Source of the DNA: Capsicum annuum | Taxonomy: Eukaryota > Streptophyta > Magnoliopsida > Solanales > Solanaceae | Reading direction: 5' to 3' | Assembly: GCF_002878395.1 (NCBI RefSeq) | Contig: NW_025856222.1 | Span: 191,176-255,175, forward strand | Length of the DNA stretch: 64,000 bases | Part shown: in pieces, positions 22,871-35,154 of the stretch | Position numbering within the stretch: the first letter of the stretch is position 1 | Layout: the number at the start of each line of letters is the position of its first letter | The notes under the pieces: model-generated | What the model saw: the letters and a program-made list of their open reading frames with translations, nothing else | The model's database searches: none | What the model was told of the DNA's origin: nothing | Program-made: the position numbers and the translations under genes

Positions 22871-25426
22871 CCCATTGTAAAAACCCAAAAATGAGTCCCG
22901 AGACATCACATGGTGTTAGGACCACAAGTGATCCCAAGGTAACCCTTTTACTGGCATAACTCATAAGCAACTGAATAAAATACATAATTCTGAATGAAAT
23001 AAGTGGATGATGACTTTTTTGAATCTGATCAATACAGAACTAAATTAAAATGATTAAAACTCTTGTTTTATAAAACAACACTAGAATTAGTAAATTAACT
23101 CTACCGACTATCTATGAAGCCTCTACTAGTATTGACTATGAGTAGCCGGGACGTGACCCCAAACTATCCCAAATCAATATGATTGAATGAATAAGAGTAA
23201 AATACTACTCAAACTATATGACTGACTCAAGCCATTGAATCAAGAAGACTCGTCACCTGCTAACTTGAAGCGGCAAACTATCTAAATAAGGTATATGTGC
23301 TACAACTGAATTGATACCTACATTATAAGACAATGTAGCACATAAAAATATATGTGGATCAGTACTTTGAGGATGTACTGAGTATATGAGGGTGAAATGA
23401 ATAAGTAAAACATCATCTCATTATCATAATTTATAAAATAATGTATGCTAAATGTAATTGGCTCACATAAGCTAGAATATCTGAAATACTAAAATCTGTA
23501 ATCATGAATAACAAATCATACTTGAAAATCTAGTGAGTCAAAATGTTTAGTTCTGAAAGTTGTGCTTGTATTCTCTCTTTATATCATATTGTCTAAGTGT
23601 AGAAAGGACTCACTCTAAATTCTAAAATTTAAAAGCTGAAGTCTGTAGCTAATATATTTCTGTAAAGAATACTCTGAGTAAAACTTATGAGCTTTCACAC
23701 TTAGTTTTCTAAAAGTTTTTTCTATTAATCTTTTTCTAAAAGTCTTTATTATTAGGAAAAACTATTCTGCAAGGGAAAATACTTTATCTGAAGCTTATCC
23801 ATATGGAAAACACTTTATCTTAAGGGTTTAGAAATATAAAAACTTATTCTGCATGGGAGATTCTTCTAACCAACATAAACCATATGAGCAGTCATGGAGT
23901 CAAATGTTCTTGTCCCCCTAAGGAGGAATCCTCACGTAGGGGAGAGGAGTCATACTCTTGCCAAGGATTATAACCTATCTAAGTGATCACATATCTATAA
24001 TCCACGTAGAAGTAGGAACAATCTAAATCCAACATTGGCACATAGTTCTGGGGTATTGAACTGTAGTAACGTACCCATCTCGGTGCTAAATACTACTCCC
24101 ATTAAATTTGTATGCTCATTCTGGTGGAAATCCACTTGTAAAATAGCATAATGGTTTATAATAAAAACCAAACGTATATTTGTAAAGCTAAATTTGTAAT
24201 TTGAATCTGTAAAGTAGATTTCATATCTATTCTTGAGACCAAAAGGTCAAATCTTTATCAATAATAAAAAAAAAGTCTATTCATAAAGTGCTCATAGCAC
24301 AATCTATTTTAAATAACCATGTTAAATTAGGGCTTAGTGACCCATGCATCAAACAAATGTTAAAACATCATAATATTCATGTTTGGTAATGTAAACATTT
24401 AAAAATCAACTTAAAATCTGAAAATTTTTGCAATATGCATGAAAATATTAACATAGACATGCAATTCAACTTCAAAATCCCTTGAAATCTCATAATCTCA
24501 TAAATAGCAATATTGGGTGTAAGCCCTAACTTTAATTTCATGGTAAATCACATAAAATTTAGTACATTTGTAATTAAAATAAGGCACAAGGATGAAAGGA
24601 TTATCCTTGTTGAAAAAACCCATATGCCTTGATTGATGATTGCATAAAGTAACTTGAATTATTGTTTCCTATTTAAGTTCTTGAAAATGAGTTCTTGATT
24701 ATCTTGTCTTGGAAATCCTCAATTTAGAGATTTCTTGTAGAAACTATAGTGGATTTTGATTTCTTGGAGAAGAAGCTCTTGAGTTCTAGGATTTTGTTTT
24801 GAGAGAAAATTTATGAAATAAGCATAAAGCAATTTGGAATATGCTTAATATTGTATTTTACATGAATTGTGGCCTTGGAAATTGACCAAATTGACCCTAT
24901 TAAACTTCTAAATGGAATTAGAAAAGAGAGAAAAAATCCTAATTTAATAGGCCATCGTGATGCGCCACTATTGCGGTAGATCACTGGAAAAGGACAAGGG
25001 GAACTGGGCCTTAACCGTGATTCGCCACAATCGTGGTGCCCTTTAGGACTGCTATTTTGGCCACTGGCGTGATGCACCAGTATCATATTGGGCAACTGGA
25101 TTTCAATAAATGGGAATTTGGACTTCTCCGAGATGTGCCAATATCATGAAGGTCCACTGAAATTGACAATTATGAAATTGTCCTTCTCCGCGATGCGGTG
25201 GTTGCTCAGGTGGGACACTGTTAACTTAAAAATACTCTAATTTCTCAATCAATTATCAGATTCAGGATAATTTTGTATCAATGAAAATCTTATTCAATTT
25301 CCCACATAATGGGAGGTCTAAATCTAGAAAATTCCACACAAAATAAATATTCTTCACTTTGGAAGCTATTCATTAACATTCTAAGAACGAATTCAAGCTA
25401 GAAAAACTATGGGGTGTTTCACCCAT
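22871..25426 (-). mobile_element. Solo LTR with 5-bp target duplication CCCAT
   Basis: A 2,546-base LTR (22876-25421) flanked on both sides by CCCAT (22871-22875 and 25422-25426). On the minus strand it starts TGAAACACCCC (TGTAACACG in the duplicate at 48969) and ends TTTTTACA. It belongs to the chromovirus LTR type, with a recognisable 'AGTATTTAGCACCGAGATGGG' block when reversed. No PBS or PPT adjoins either end, so internal sequence was lost by LTR-LTR recombination. It sits inside the env-like region of a minus-strand Athila-like element. A CG-rich block with GCGATGCG/GATGCGCCA motifs lies at about 24950-25200. Confidence 0.9.
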
Positions 25427-26740
25427 CCATTTTATATGGGGAAAAAATTGGCAAAGGACCATAAGTTTGATCAATCGAGTTCATGAAATCCTTTATTGAT
25501 GTAATATTTGTTGTCCTGGTTGATCATGTATATTTATCCACAATAAATATAAAGAAACATGCGACTTCCAACATAGATTAGTCACCCAGCTTGAAAATAG
25601 TAGAGTAATGTGCAACATGAGGGCCTACTCCCCAATCTAATCACAATTATCTATAGGACATTCATCTCTATCTCAGACATAAATACTACCGCTATCCAAG
25701 CTTTGGCAGCACTTAGCATATTATCATTTTACTGTCAGGGCTATACGATAATGGAATATAAACAACCATGATTTTTCAATAAAACTTGGAGTGTGCTTTA
25801 TAGATTGTTGCACGATTAACCCATTTAGTCCTTTCTTTAGCTTTCATAATGTGGCCAGCCAACCATTAATAATTTATGAACTTTTCATTTGTACTTAGTT
25901 CTTTTACTTTCTTAAGATAAGTTATCTGGTAGTAGAACCTTGGAGTCTCAATTGGTGGCTCATATTCATCATCAAAAAGTAGCTTAGAAATTTCCCTTTC
26001 AAAGATCTCAAAAAGTACAAGGTTGTTTCCTCATATCTTTCTCCTTTCTTGAAAGAGTCATGTTCTTGAGTGTTTTCACCTAGTTGCTATGAAATTCTTA
26101 TACTAACTCAGCACCGTAGTTACCCACTAGTTTTGTTATCCATCCTATTTGTATTTCTTAAATGCTTAAACCAATTTTGGAACTCCTTGTAGTTCCTCGG
26201 GTAGTATCTGGGGTGCTTCTTGAATACTCTATTTTTGTTCCAATATTTTTTTTTGGGTTACTTCATAATTATAATAATATTAGGATTTGGGAATACTCTA
26301 TTATCTCAAGTCTGACCTTCTTTGAGGTAGATTTGTAGCAGCAGCTTTTTTGAGAATTCCAGGATAGTACATCAAAAAATATCCATAGATTTCTCTTCCT
26401 TAGAGGGACACATCTCACATCATGTTTTTCAGTATCTAGTTTCCCCTCATTTGGATTTTCTTTTGACCTTCTTCTCCAGATTGAGAAGGCTTGATTGAAA
26501 TATCCACAGGCACTAATCTTGTAGAAGATATGGCCTAGTCCTTGTCAAATTTAGATCTAGTATTCTGATGATCACGTTGATTATCAGTATCACTTGCAAG
26601 GAACATAACCTCTAAACCAGTATATTTCTTTGATTTACTCTCTATAGTTAAAGGTATGAACTTTGGTACACACTTCTTGGCTATTTCCTTGCAAACACGC
26701 TCATCTTAATTCTTCTTTTTTTCTTTGAGTTCCATAGAAC
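25427..26740 (-). pseudogene. Env-like / plant transposon protein domain, minus strand (D1)
   Basis: On the minus strand this parallels the env-like ORF of element A. A region near 26700-26450 is charged and low in complexity. Near 26240-26130 it reads VFKKHPRYYPRNYKEFQNWF. At about 26000-25900 it reads FEREISK, then EYEPPIETPRFYYQIT in a neighbouring frame, which aligns with the ISERTLNRFFFG...IPG segment of element A. At about 25830-25700 it reads IKHTPSFIEKSWLFIFHYRI, matching the LSLNFKAKFWWEIMSLRM position. Many stops and frame changes are present. The reading is interrupted at 25426 by the solo LTR and resumes at 22870. Confidence 0.6.
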
Positions 26741-28050
26741 CTATACATAAAAAAATTTGTCTCGAAATAAAGAAGAAACAAAACCTCAATAATTCATATA
26801 GGTGATCAATTTGATGATTGTTATGAGAAAGGATAATTTTCCTTTCGATTATTGTAAGTCGCTTCAAAAAATTTAAGAGAGTTGTCACATGAAATAATGA
26901 ATACCAATGACTATTCTTAGATATGATGATTATTTTTTGGGGTCGTCTAATAAAATCCTGCCACCTTGAAATTTGGAACCCACAACAATCTAACCAATGA
27001 TCATTCAAAGATACGATGATCATTGGTTGTGTCATTAAGTTTGCACTAACATGTAATCAAATTAACTTCAAATGGGGGAACTTCTTTAACATTAAGAGGG
27101 TACTCAAACTTCCCCCTTACACCTATTCAAATAACAACTTCAAAATGCATAATTTTATATTTAGATTTAGCTACTCTACTCCCTCTGAACTCATTTTGGT
27201 ATCAACTTGTCACTCAATAAGGTATGTAAGAACCTAGTTCACTTTAATATTAAACACAATTAACAATTTTAATTTATAACAAGAGAACTAATTACTTTAG
27301 AGTGAGTGCACAAGTCTTGAATTATGAGAAGTTCGAGAAGTTAAGATAGTGTAGGCATAGAGGCATTGGGATCTCTCTATTTTTGTGTTAAAATTAAGTT
27401 TTTTTTTATCTATGATCATGTACTTGAATGTGATTTTTAGTTTAAAATAAATGGGTATCTATTAGTTATTATGGTATAAGGATTGGGAAATTTAAATGAG
27501 CCAAGTTGGGTCAGGTCAATTTAAAAGTTATAAAAAGACCCAACAGATAACTCATCTCTAAGATTGTAGGATGAAAACTTACTTGGGAACCCAAGAATGA
27601 TTGTTATATGTAGCAAGGATCATTTTTTAAACTCGCTGGTTCCAACACCTTAAAATTAGTTTTCAGGAGTTTACTCAGATAATGGATACCATGATTATTC
27701 TATCATGGAATAATAATTGGTGCTCAATCATTGTACCACCTCCTAAAAACATTTTTTATTGACTTCCTGTAGATGATAGAAACCATAATCGTTGTAACTT
27801 CTAATGATCATCCAATTTTTTATGGATTTTTTTTCGTTCTAGTTTCTAAGTTTTCTTCTGCATTGTCCCTGCACACTTCAACACATGTAACCCTATAAAT
27901 AATAAAGTAATATAAGTACAAAATTTATGGGTTTCCTTTCTTATAGCATGTGATACAACATCACGACATGATACAACTAGTTTGGCTACTCAAACTTCAC
28001 CAAACTAACCCAGAGGTTGTCGCTTATAAAATGACTAATTTATCATTATG
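26741..28050 (-). other. Pol-env spacer of the minus-strand element (D1)
   Basis: Non-coding, with repeated ATGATCATT-like dyads. The clearest is AACCAATGATCAT (26992-27004) with its exact inverse ATGATCATTGGTT (27016-27028), an 11-base loop apart. Similar half-sites recur near 26800-26830, 26900-26935 and 27690-27820. It corresponds to 36471-37721 of element A. The open frames 26706-27035 and 27016-27237 fall in this sequence and look accidental. Confidence 0.5.
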
Positions 28051-29286
28051 ACATGAGTTAGGCATGCCATATTACTCTAGCACCATGAATATCCACATCA
28101 CATCCACCTTGACATCTTGAACATCACCAATATAATGCTTCACCCTTTGGCCATTTACTTTAAAATTCTTGCATTTGTTATTTTCAAGCTTGCACCACAT
28201 GGAAACCCTATCACCATTTAGTACGGCCCCCTCTATTTTGACTTCAACATATCAGGAAATAAGAAAAGTTGAGTTAAAACAAAAGAAACATATTGCCAAT
28301 AGTGAAATATTTTTTTATCTCTTGTTCATGGTAAAACCTTATGTTTTATTTGTACAAAGCTAAACTTTCATATAATTTAGGACAAAACTCATCCATTTCA
28401 TACAACTATTCAAGTCTTAATTTAGTTGCATCACTTTATCTCAGATTTAACCTTTTCAACTCCCATAATGCCTTATGCTTAAGTTTAATAGGAAAGTGAC
28501 ATGCCTTTCCATACACAAGATAATATAGGGAAGCACCAATAGGGGTCTTGAATATTGTTCGCTAAGCCCATATACATCCTCAAACTTTTTAGCTCAGGCT
28601 ATTCTATTAACATTCCCTGTCTTTCTGAAAAATGGACTTGATCTCACAATTAGGGACCTTACCTAGCCTGATTATTTGAGGATGGTAGATTGTTTCCACA
28701 TATGTTTTAAGCTATATTTTTTAATTAATTGAAAAAGTGTAAGCCTCCATCACTAATGGTTGCCCTTGGTGTCCTAAGTTTGGAGAATATGTTCTTCCTA
28801 TAAAATATGGTCACACTCTTCCCTTCATTGTTTGGAAGCGTAACTGCTTCCATCTACTTCTAAACATAATCAAATACAACCAGAATATACTTCATACCAT
28901 ATGAATTCACAAAGAGGCCCATGAAATAAATTCCACAAACATCAAATTCCTCAAGATTTATTTTATGGTCATTAGAAGCTCTATCCTTAATGAGATGTTC
29001 CTTGTCTTTAGAATTGGTCATATGTCCTCACATAGTCATGTTCGGCAGTATGAATAGTGGCTAATATTACCTATATTTCTAGATCATATGATTAGTCGTG
29101 CTACACTCTAGCGACCCCCAACTAGTGATCGATGATATGCCTCTAGAATACTCATCATTTCTACTTTAGGAGCACATCTTCGAACCATTCTCTCTGAATG
29201 AATTCAAAATAAGTATATCTCATCCCAAAAGAATTTTTTCACATCATGTATAAACTTATTTTGCGTATGAAGCGATAGACCTAGGG
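28051..29286 (-). pseudogene. pol: Athila-like integrase and pol C-terminus, minus strand (D1)
   Basis: Integrase would insert the cDNA into chromosomes. The minus strand reads HLIKDRASNDHKINLEEFDV, then CGIYFMGLFVNSYGMKYILV. This is the core region in which element A reads VWGIDFMEPF, so the first catalytic Asp is now Tyr. TISDGGLHFFN follows, keeping the second catalytic Asp. The end reads KLRLE, EMDEFCPKLYES and KNFKVNGQRVKHYIGD, the conserved end of Athila pol. Stops and frameshifts are scattered throughout. The upstream part (RT, RNase H) is missing here because element A begins at 29287. It survives in the duplicate at 52721-53692. Confidence 0.8.
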
Positions 29287-30764
29287 TGATGTTTTCGATT
29301 TTAATGAAATATTTTAGGCCTTTTTATTAGAATAATTTGGTGTTTTTAAGCATCCATTGATGTATTTAAGTATTTTTAGGATAAGAACTAAGAATGAAGA
29401 ATAATTTGGACGATCTGAGCAAAACATAGAAAAGTGAACAGCGATGATTTATATGATAGATCATTGATCTTGAAATAAACCGTCAATCTAAATCATTGGA
29501 CAAAAGTAGAAGTAAAGACGGAAATCCCGCGATGGAACAGGAGATGGACCATCGGCTATGTGATAAACCGTCACCAAGATATAGAATGCATAATCCCTGG
29601 AAGTCCTACGGCGGTCCAGGTGACAGGCCGTCGACCTTGCGATGGACCATCGATCTAATCGTCACCCAAAAGCAGAGAATGGAATCACTGGAGACCCAGC
29701 GATGGTGCAGTCAATGGACCGTCGGACTTGTAATGAACCGTTGCTTGAACTGTCGACCATAAATTAGAAAATCTGTGTTTGAATTTTAAAACCTCAGTTC
29801 TAGAATCATATAAATACCAAGTATTAGGGTTTAGTCCATGTATTTTGTTATTAGTTTCATACTTTCTCTTCTATTGAGAGTTGTGTAACATTTTTCATTG
29901 AGTTTTGAATTTAGAGATTAAGATATGACTATTAGTTTTTATATTTTCCACTGAGGATTGAGAAGGGGAATATTGTGAATTTTTTAAGTGCCCCCTTGAA
30001 GCCATTTATGAACATCAATATACCTTTGATTTCTTATATGGAGATGAGTAGCTAAACTCCCATAGCTAGGGTTATGGGAGCCTTGATGTAGAGAACTATT
30101 TTGGGGTTATGAATTGGTTTGATTTCTAATATCTATTGAAATAGCATGAATCTTTCTTCATAATAATGGTATCTCTTGATTGAAAACTTGCGAAATGAGC
30201 CCATAAACTCCACTTGTCAGATAAAAAAGTGGATTTTGGGAAAAAAAGTGATTTACATGAACTCCACAGGTTTATCCTTTGGGTTAACGAGTCGATGCCT
30301 TAAAAGGATCAACCCTCATGAGAGTGTTATTGAATAATGCATGAATCCTTTGAGTTCAAGAGAAGTAAAAGGTGAAACACTCATTAGGTTGAGAAACCCG
30401 TGGGTAATTCTTAGAATTCAATAATTCTTGCAATTGAATACATAAGTCAGAATTCGAACATAAACTCACAACCCTATTTGTTCGAACATCTTGGTGAGCA
30501 TAACCCTAGTTAATCTATACTCATTAAAATTACATCTACATTAACCTCAGTAGCTGGACTTTTGTGTGACGTAAATATCAAAGAACACTGTTAACATTTC
30601 AAAACCCCTTTTATTTCGACACCTTAGATCAACAGTCTAATAACAGTCACAATACTTAGTGAAAATGATATTCCCTGTGGGATTTTACTCCCAACTCAAT
30701 TGGGTTCTTTATTTGATAGCGACTACTTACTCTCTCGCAAGAGAGGTGTAATTTGGGTGTATTA
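29287..30764 (+). repeat. Athila A left LTR
   Basis: 1,478 bases, from TGATGTTTTCGATTTTAATG to GGGTGTATTA (ancestral end probably ATCA, as in the right LTR). It includes a dyad cluster at about 29430-29760 built on variants of CGATGGACCGTCG, a conserved TTCCCTGTGGGATT block near 30670, and the AGAGAGGTGTAATTTGGG end. The open frame 29496-29762 is made of the dyad cluster and is not a gene. Confidence 0.9.
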
Positions 30765-30769
30765 AATTT

Positions 30770-30787
30770 TGGCGCCGTTGCGGGGAA
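30770..30787 (+). other. Athila A primer binding site (tRNA-Asp type)
   Basis: TGGCGCCGTTGCGGGGAA begins five bases after the left LTR. It closely resembles the TGGCGCCGTTGCCGGGGA site that Athila-type elements use, primed by tRNA-Asp. Confidence 0.85.
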
Positions 30788-30962
30788 TATGGTTGTCAAT
30801 TAAATTTGTGTTTATTGCTTGACCTTTGGTTAAAGTTTCCCAAAATTTACTTTCTATTTATTTTTTTTGTTTTGTGAAGGGTGATCATCTTGTATAAAAA
30901 GTACTCGTACATCAGGTGAACATTTATTACCTATTCATTTGGAACCTCAACTTATTGGTAGA

Positions 30963-32640
30963 ATGGATGGTCAATAAAACCAAGAAAGAGTAGCTACTCA
31001 GCAGGAAGCAGCCAGACTAGCCGCCTTGGCAGTTGCATAAATAAACCAGTAGAATGTAGATAATGTAGGTTGGCGACAAAACCCAAATGATGAGGATCTG
31101 GGTGATGATGATTTAATAGCTCCAGTTAACCTGAGGCATGCAGATAATTTGACTGCACTAACAAATAGGAATGTTAATAGAAATCTCCCTGTAAGGGTGA
31201 GACCAGAATCCTAAGCTACCAAATTTAATATGGTAGAGGATGATGATGACTTAGACGGAGCCAGTGCGATAGGGGCTATTATTCTTTCGCCCTTAGCACC
31301 CGAAGACAAGTTTATTATTACTAGCACTATGATCTAGCTATTACTTCTTACAGGATTATTTGGTGGACTTGATGGTGATGATTCAAAAATGTATTTGGTT
31401 AATTTTATCTGAACATGCAATTGATTTGACAACATAGGGGTTGGACAAAATGTTATTCGGTTGTGTCTATTTCCATTGTCTCTATTTGGAGAAGAACTTT
31501 ATGGTTGAATGGGCTAAATCCTAATTCTATTACAAATTGGAGGCAATTGAAAAGTGCTTTCCTAGAAAGATTCTTTCCGTCATCCAAGAGGGCACAGTTG
31601 AGAGATGAAATAAATAATTTTAGATAGCTTCCAACTGAAGCTCTCTATGAAACTTGGGAGAGATTCAAGAAGAAGCTTATACAGTGCCCAAATCATTAGA
31701 TAACCAATGTCCACTTTATGGATATATTATATTGGGCCTTGAAATCTGTCACTAAGCCAATGTTGGACAATGCAGCAGGTGGGTCATTCATAGATCTCAC
31801 CTTCCCTGAGGTAGTTGACATGTTTGACCATATGACAAAATAAAGTAGAGCTTGGTTTACTAGGGATTCTAAAGTAGCAAGCTTTACTGTATGTATAAGC
31901 ATGACTGTAGAACAAAGGAAAAGAAAAGAAGAGCGTGACCAAGACATGGCTCACCTGAAGACACAGATAGATCTTCTCACCAAATATTTATTATCAGGAA
32001 AGATAGAGAAAGGTAAACCTATAACATCAAAGGGAAGGGCTGACTCTAATTTTGAGGAGGAACCCAACTACTTGAATAATCAGGGGTATTTCTAAGGTAG
32101 TGGCCAAGTAAAAATGGGTCAGAACTACTATGATAAATCTGGATATAAGGATTATAATCAAGGCAATTAGAAGAGTAAGGGTGATAGGAGTGGGTTGTAT
32201 GTCCCTCCTGGAAATCTGAGGCTGCTGCAACTAGTTCGGGGAAGATGTCTATAGAAGACATGATGGACAAGCTATTGAAGGGAGTAGAGGCAATAGGTAC
32301 CGGGGTTACTTAGATGAAAAGTGAGTTATCCTCAATAAACCAGCTAGTTGACTCTCACTGTACATCTATAAAATAGTCGAAGCAACAGATGAACCAACTT
32401 TCTGCTATATTTAATTAGAAAAGAGCTGGCACCTCTCCCAAGTGACACAGTGCAGAACCTAAGGAATGATGGGTCGTGCATGGCAGTCATTACTAGAAGT
32501 GGTAAGGTATTGGTAAGCACTATTATAGGCAGGCCTGTGGTCGACATAGTAGCAGATGATATTAAAAAAGCGGAGATTAATCATTCGGTGGAGTCTGGGA
32601 AATCGGATGAGGTAATTAATGATGCACCATCCAACAGTTA
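30963..32640 (+). pseudogene. gag: Athila A gag pseudogene
   Basis: Starts MDGQ-stop-NQERVATQQEAARLAALA at 30963, the start shared with copy B (42965). Conserved segments appear in more than one frame: LRHADNLTALTNRNVNR, MIQLL...GLFGGLDGDDSKMYLVNF, NWRQL...FLERFFPSSKRAQLRDEI and ALYETWERFKKKLIQCPNH. ORFs 31901-32095 (ERDQDMAHLKTQIDLLTKYL) and 32450-32641 (DGSCMAVITRSGKVLVSTI) are its open C-terminal parts. Stops are mostly TAG or TAA at former Gln or Trp codons. No zinc knuckle is obvious, which fits my understanding of the Athila lineage. Confidence 0.85.
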
Positions 32641-32689
32641 GAAGGTTAATAAGTTAAAGAAGAATAAATAAAAAGAGGCAGAAGTGGTG

Positions 32690-33310
32690 GTTACCACTCT
32701 TCCAAAACCACCTCATCCATTTCCCCATCGATTGAAGAAAAAGGCCGATAACATAAAGTTGGAAAAATTTATAACCATGCTTAAGTAGTTGACTATTAAT
32801 CTACCATTAGTTGAGGCATAGGATCAAATTCTTGGGTACGCAAAATTCTTGAAAGATCTTGTCACAAAGAAGTGGTCAGTTTGTTTTGAGATGATGGATA
32901 ATCTCTATCATTGTGGTGCTATTTCCACAAGGTCTCTGGTGCAGAAAAAGGCAGATCTAAGAGCATTTACTATCCCATTAACTATTGGGCCTCTTTAATT
33001 TACAAAAGCTTTATGCGACTTGGGGGCTAGAATTAATATGATGCTGCTATCTGCTTATAAAAAGTTAGGTTTGGGAGACCTACCAACATGTGATTTATGA
33101 TGGCGGACAGGTCGGTAAAATAACCTATTGGTAATTTGTATGATGTGCTAGTGAAGGTTGCTTGTTTAATATTTCCTATAGATTTTGTCATTCTGGATTA
33201 CGATGTGGACTTTGAGGTGCCCATAATCTTGGGTCGGCCTTTCCTCACAATCGGAAGTGTGATGATTGATTTGCGAGATAACAAGATTTTTATTTAGACT
33301 TAATGATGAA
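32690..33310 (+). pseudogene. pol: Athila A aspartic protease pseudogene
   Basis: The retropepsin region would cut the Gag-Pol polyprotein. One frame reads FTKALCDLGARINMMLLSAY, with DLGA at the place of the catalytic D-S/T-G. The distant end codes for the ILGRPFL-type strand in another frame (33225-33250, from ATAATCTTGGGTCGGCCTTT). At least one frameshift lies between them, at about 33090. Upstream (32690-32990) is the proline-rich linker that includes LPKPPHPFPHRLKKK. Confidence 0.75.
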
Positions 33311-33559
33311 GTACTGCAATTTGATGTATGTAAATCAATGAAGCAACAAAAGCAGATAGTTGTGTTCTCAATTGCTATATTATAAGGGTGAGCAGGAGGT
33401 ACCGATAGAAGAGAAATTTATTGTCAAGCTCTTAGTTACAGTACTAATGAATTTTGATTGGTAAGGCATTAAGAAGTATGAAGAGACTATTTGTGTATTG
33501 ATAGGAATGGGATCATACTCTTATGCTCCTAAAAAGTTAGATCTTGATCCGAAGAATCA

Positions 33560-34420
33560 ATGAATGCCACCGGCTAAGCCATCCATTGAAGAGCCACCAG
33601 TGTTTGAATTTAAAGAGTTGCCTGGACATTTATGGTTTTTGTTTTTGTTTTTGGGAAATGAGCAATAGGTGGAACCACTTGTTTCAGTGCTTCAGAGGCA
33701 CAAAAGAGCAATAAGTTGGACTATTGCTGATATTATTGGTATTCCACCTGACATCTGCACTCATAAGATAAAGCTTGAGGATGAATGTACTCCAACCATT
33801 GAGCATCAATGCTGAATTAACCCACCGGTGCAAGAGGATGTTAAGAAGGAGATTATTAAGTGGCTGGATGCAGGAGTGGTTTATCCTATTTTTGATTGTA
33901 AATTGGTAACTCCAGTTCAATGCATGCCCAAGAAAAGGGGCATAACTATTATTGAAAATGAAAATAACTAGTTGATTCCTCTCAAGCCTGTGAATGGGTG
34001 GAGAGTCTGGATGGACTATCGCAAACTGAACTCATGGACCTTAAAGGACAACTTCCCAATGCCCTTCATGGATAAAATACTTGATAGGTTGGCAGGGATG
34101 GGGTGGTACTATTTCTTAGATAGGTATTCCAGTTACAACTAGATTTCCATTTTTCCTGAAGATTAGTAGAAGAAAACATTCACATGCCCATACAATACAT
34201 TTGCTTTTTATAATGCCTTTTGGGTTATGTATTGTACCCACCACTTTTCAGTGGTGCATTATGTCAATCTTTTCTGATATGATTGAAGACATCTTGGAGG
34301 TATTTATGGATGATTTTCTCAATTTTTGGTGATTCCTTTGAACTATGCTTTCTAAATCTGAGTCAGGCATTATAGTGGTGTGAAGAGTTCCTTATCCTTA
34401 TCTGGGAAAAATACCACTTC
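33560..34420 (+). pseudogene. pol: Athila A reverse transcriptase pseudogene
   Basis: The RT domain reads PPVQEDVKKEIIKWLDAGVV, YPIFDCKLVTPVQCMPKK, WRVWMDYRKLNSWTLKDNF and LDRLAGMGWYYFLDRYSSYN, then several stops. The catalytic box is still present near 34302-34316 as VFMDDFLNFW (FMDDF form). Between these, stops at TAG codons (SYN-stop-ISI, EDstopstopKKTF) and a frameshift break the frame. The open frame 33684-33920 on the minus strand is the shadow of this gene. Confidence 0.85.
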
Positions 34421-35110
34421 ATGGTGAAGGAAGGCATTGTGCTCGATCACCAAATTTCAGCTAAAAGAATTAAGGTAGACAAGGAAAAGGTTGAGGTGAT
34501 TAAGAATCTACCACCTTCTATCTCAGTTAAAGGGGTACGCAATTTTCTTGGCCAAACAGGGTTCTACCATAGATTCATAAAGGATTTCTCCAAGATTGCA
34601 AAATCACTTTGCAAACTCTTGGAGAAAGAAGCCAAATTTTCTTTTGATAATGATTGTAGAAAGGCATTTGAATGCCTTAAGTTGAAGATAGTGTAAGCTC
34701 CAATTATTGTTGCTCCTGATTGGATGAAAACATTTGAAGTTATGTATGATGCTAGCAGAGTAGCACTTGGAGCTGTTTTTGGATAAAAGAAAGAGAAGTT
34801 GTTTCATCCAATATAATATGAAAGCATGGCCCTAAATGGGGCTAAAAAGAAGTATACGGTGATAGAGCAGGAACTTTTTGCGGTGGTGTTTGCTTTTGAG
34901 AAGTTTTGGGCGTATCTTCAAGGTACCAAAGTAGTGGTACACACTGACCATGCTGCCTTGAGGTACCTAATGACGAAAAAGAATGCTAAACCAAGGTTGA
35001 TCTGGTGGGTATTGCTACTTCAGGAATTTGACTTCAATGTCAAGGATCACAAGGCATGTGAGAATCAGGTGGATTATCACCTATCCAGACTTGATAGTAG
35101 GAGGCCATAA
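34421..35110 (+). pseudogene. pol: Athila A RT connection and RNase H pseudogene
   Basis: Two open pieces. 34421-34696 reads MVKEGIVLDHQISAKRIKVD, then VRNFLGQTGFYHRFIKDFSK, the RT thumb region. 34826-35110 reads [40 protein letters not shown] and [13 protein letters not shown], the RNase H C-terminal half with the TDH motif. The stretch between them (34697-34825) carries stops and the FEVMYDASRVALGAV-like strand. RNase H would remove the RNA from the RNA-DNA hybrid. Confidence 0.85.
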
Positions 35111-35154
35111 AAGATGAGCTTGAAATTGATGATTCTTTTCTAGATGAGAAAGTA

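Larger units (their letters stand above)
23558..29286. repeat. Segmental duplication, copy D1
   Basis: Direct-repeat partner of 47128-52720. It holds the right three quarters of the solo LTR, its right-hand target copy, the env-like domain, the pol-env spacer and the integrase end of the minus-strand element. In a 205-base sample near 25441 the two copies are about 90% alike by eye. It stops exactly where Athila element A begins at 29287. Confidence 0.9.

Noticed and set aside
26706..27035. 109-codon minus-strand frame
   Set aside because: Falls in the pol-env spacer. The duplicate D2 (50301-50640) does not preserve it.
29430..29760. CRISPR-like repeated short motif
   Set aside because: Motifs are imperfect dyads at irregular spacing within a plant LTR. 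No constant repeat or spacer length, and the setting is a eukaryotic nucleus.
29496..29762. 88-codon open frame, plus strand
   Set aside because: Lies entirely in the dyad cluster of the Athila left LTR. The paralogous LTR at 41500-41760 does not keep the frame.
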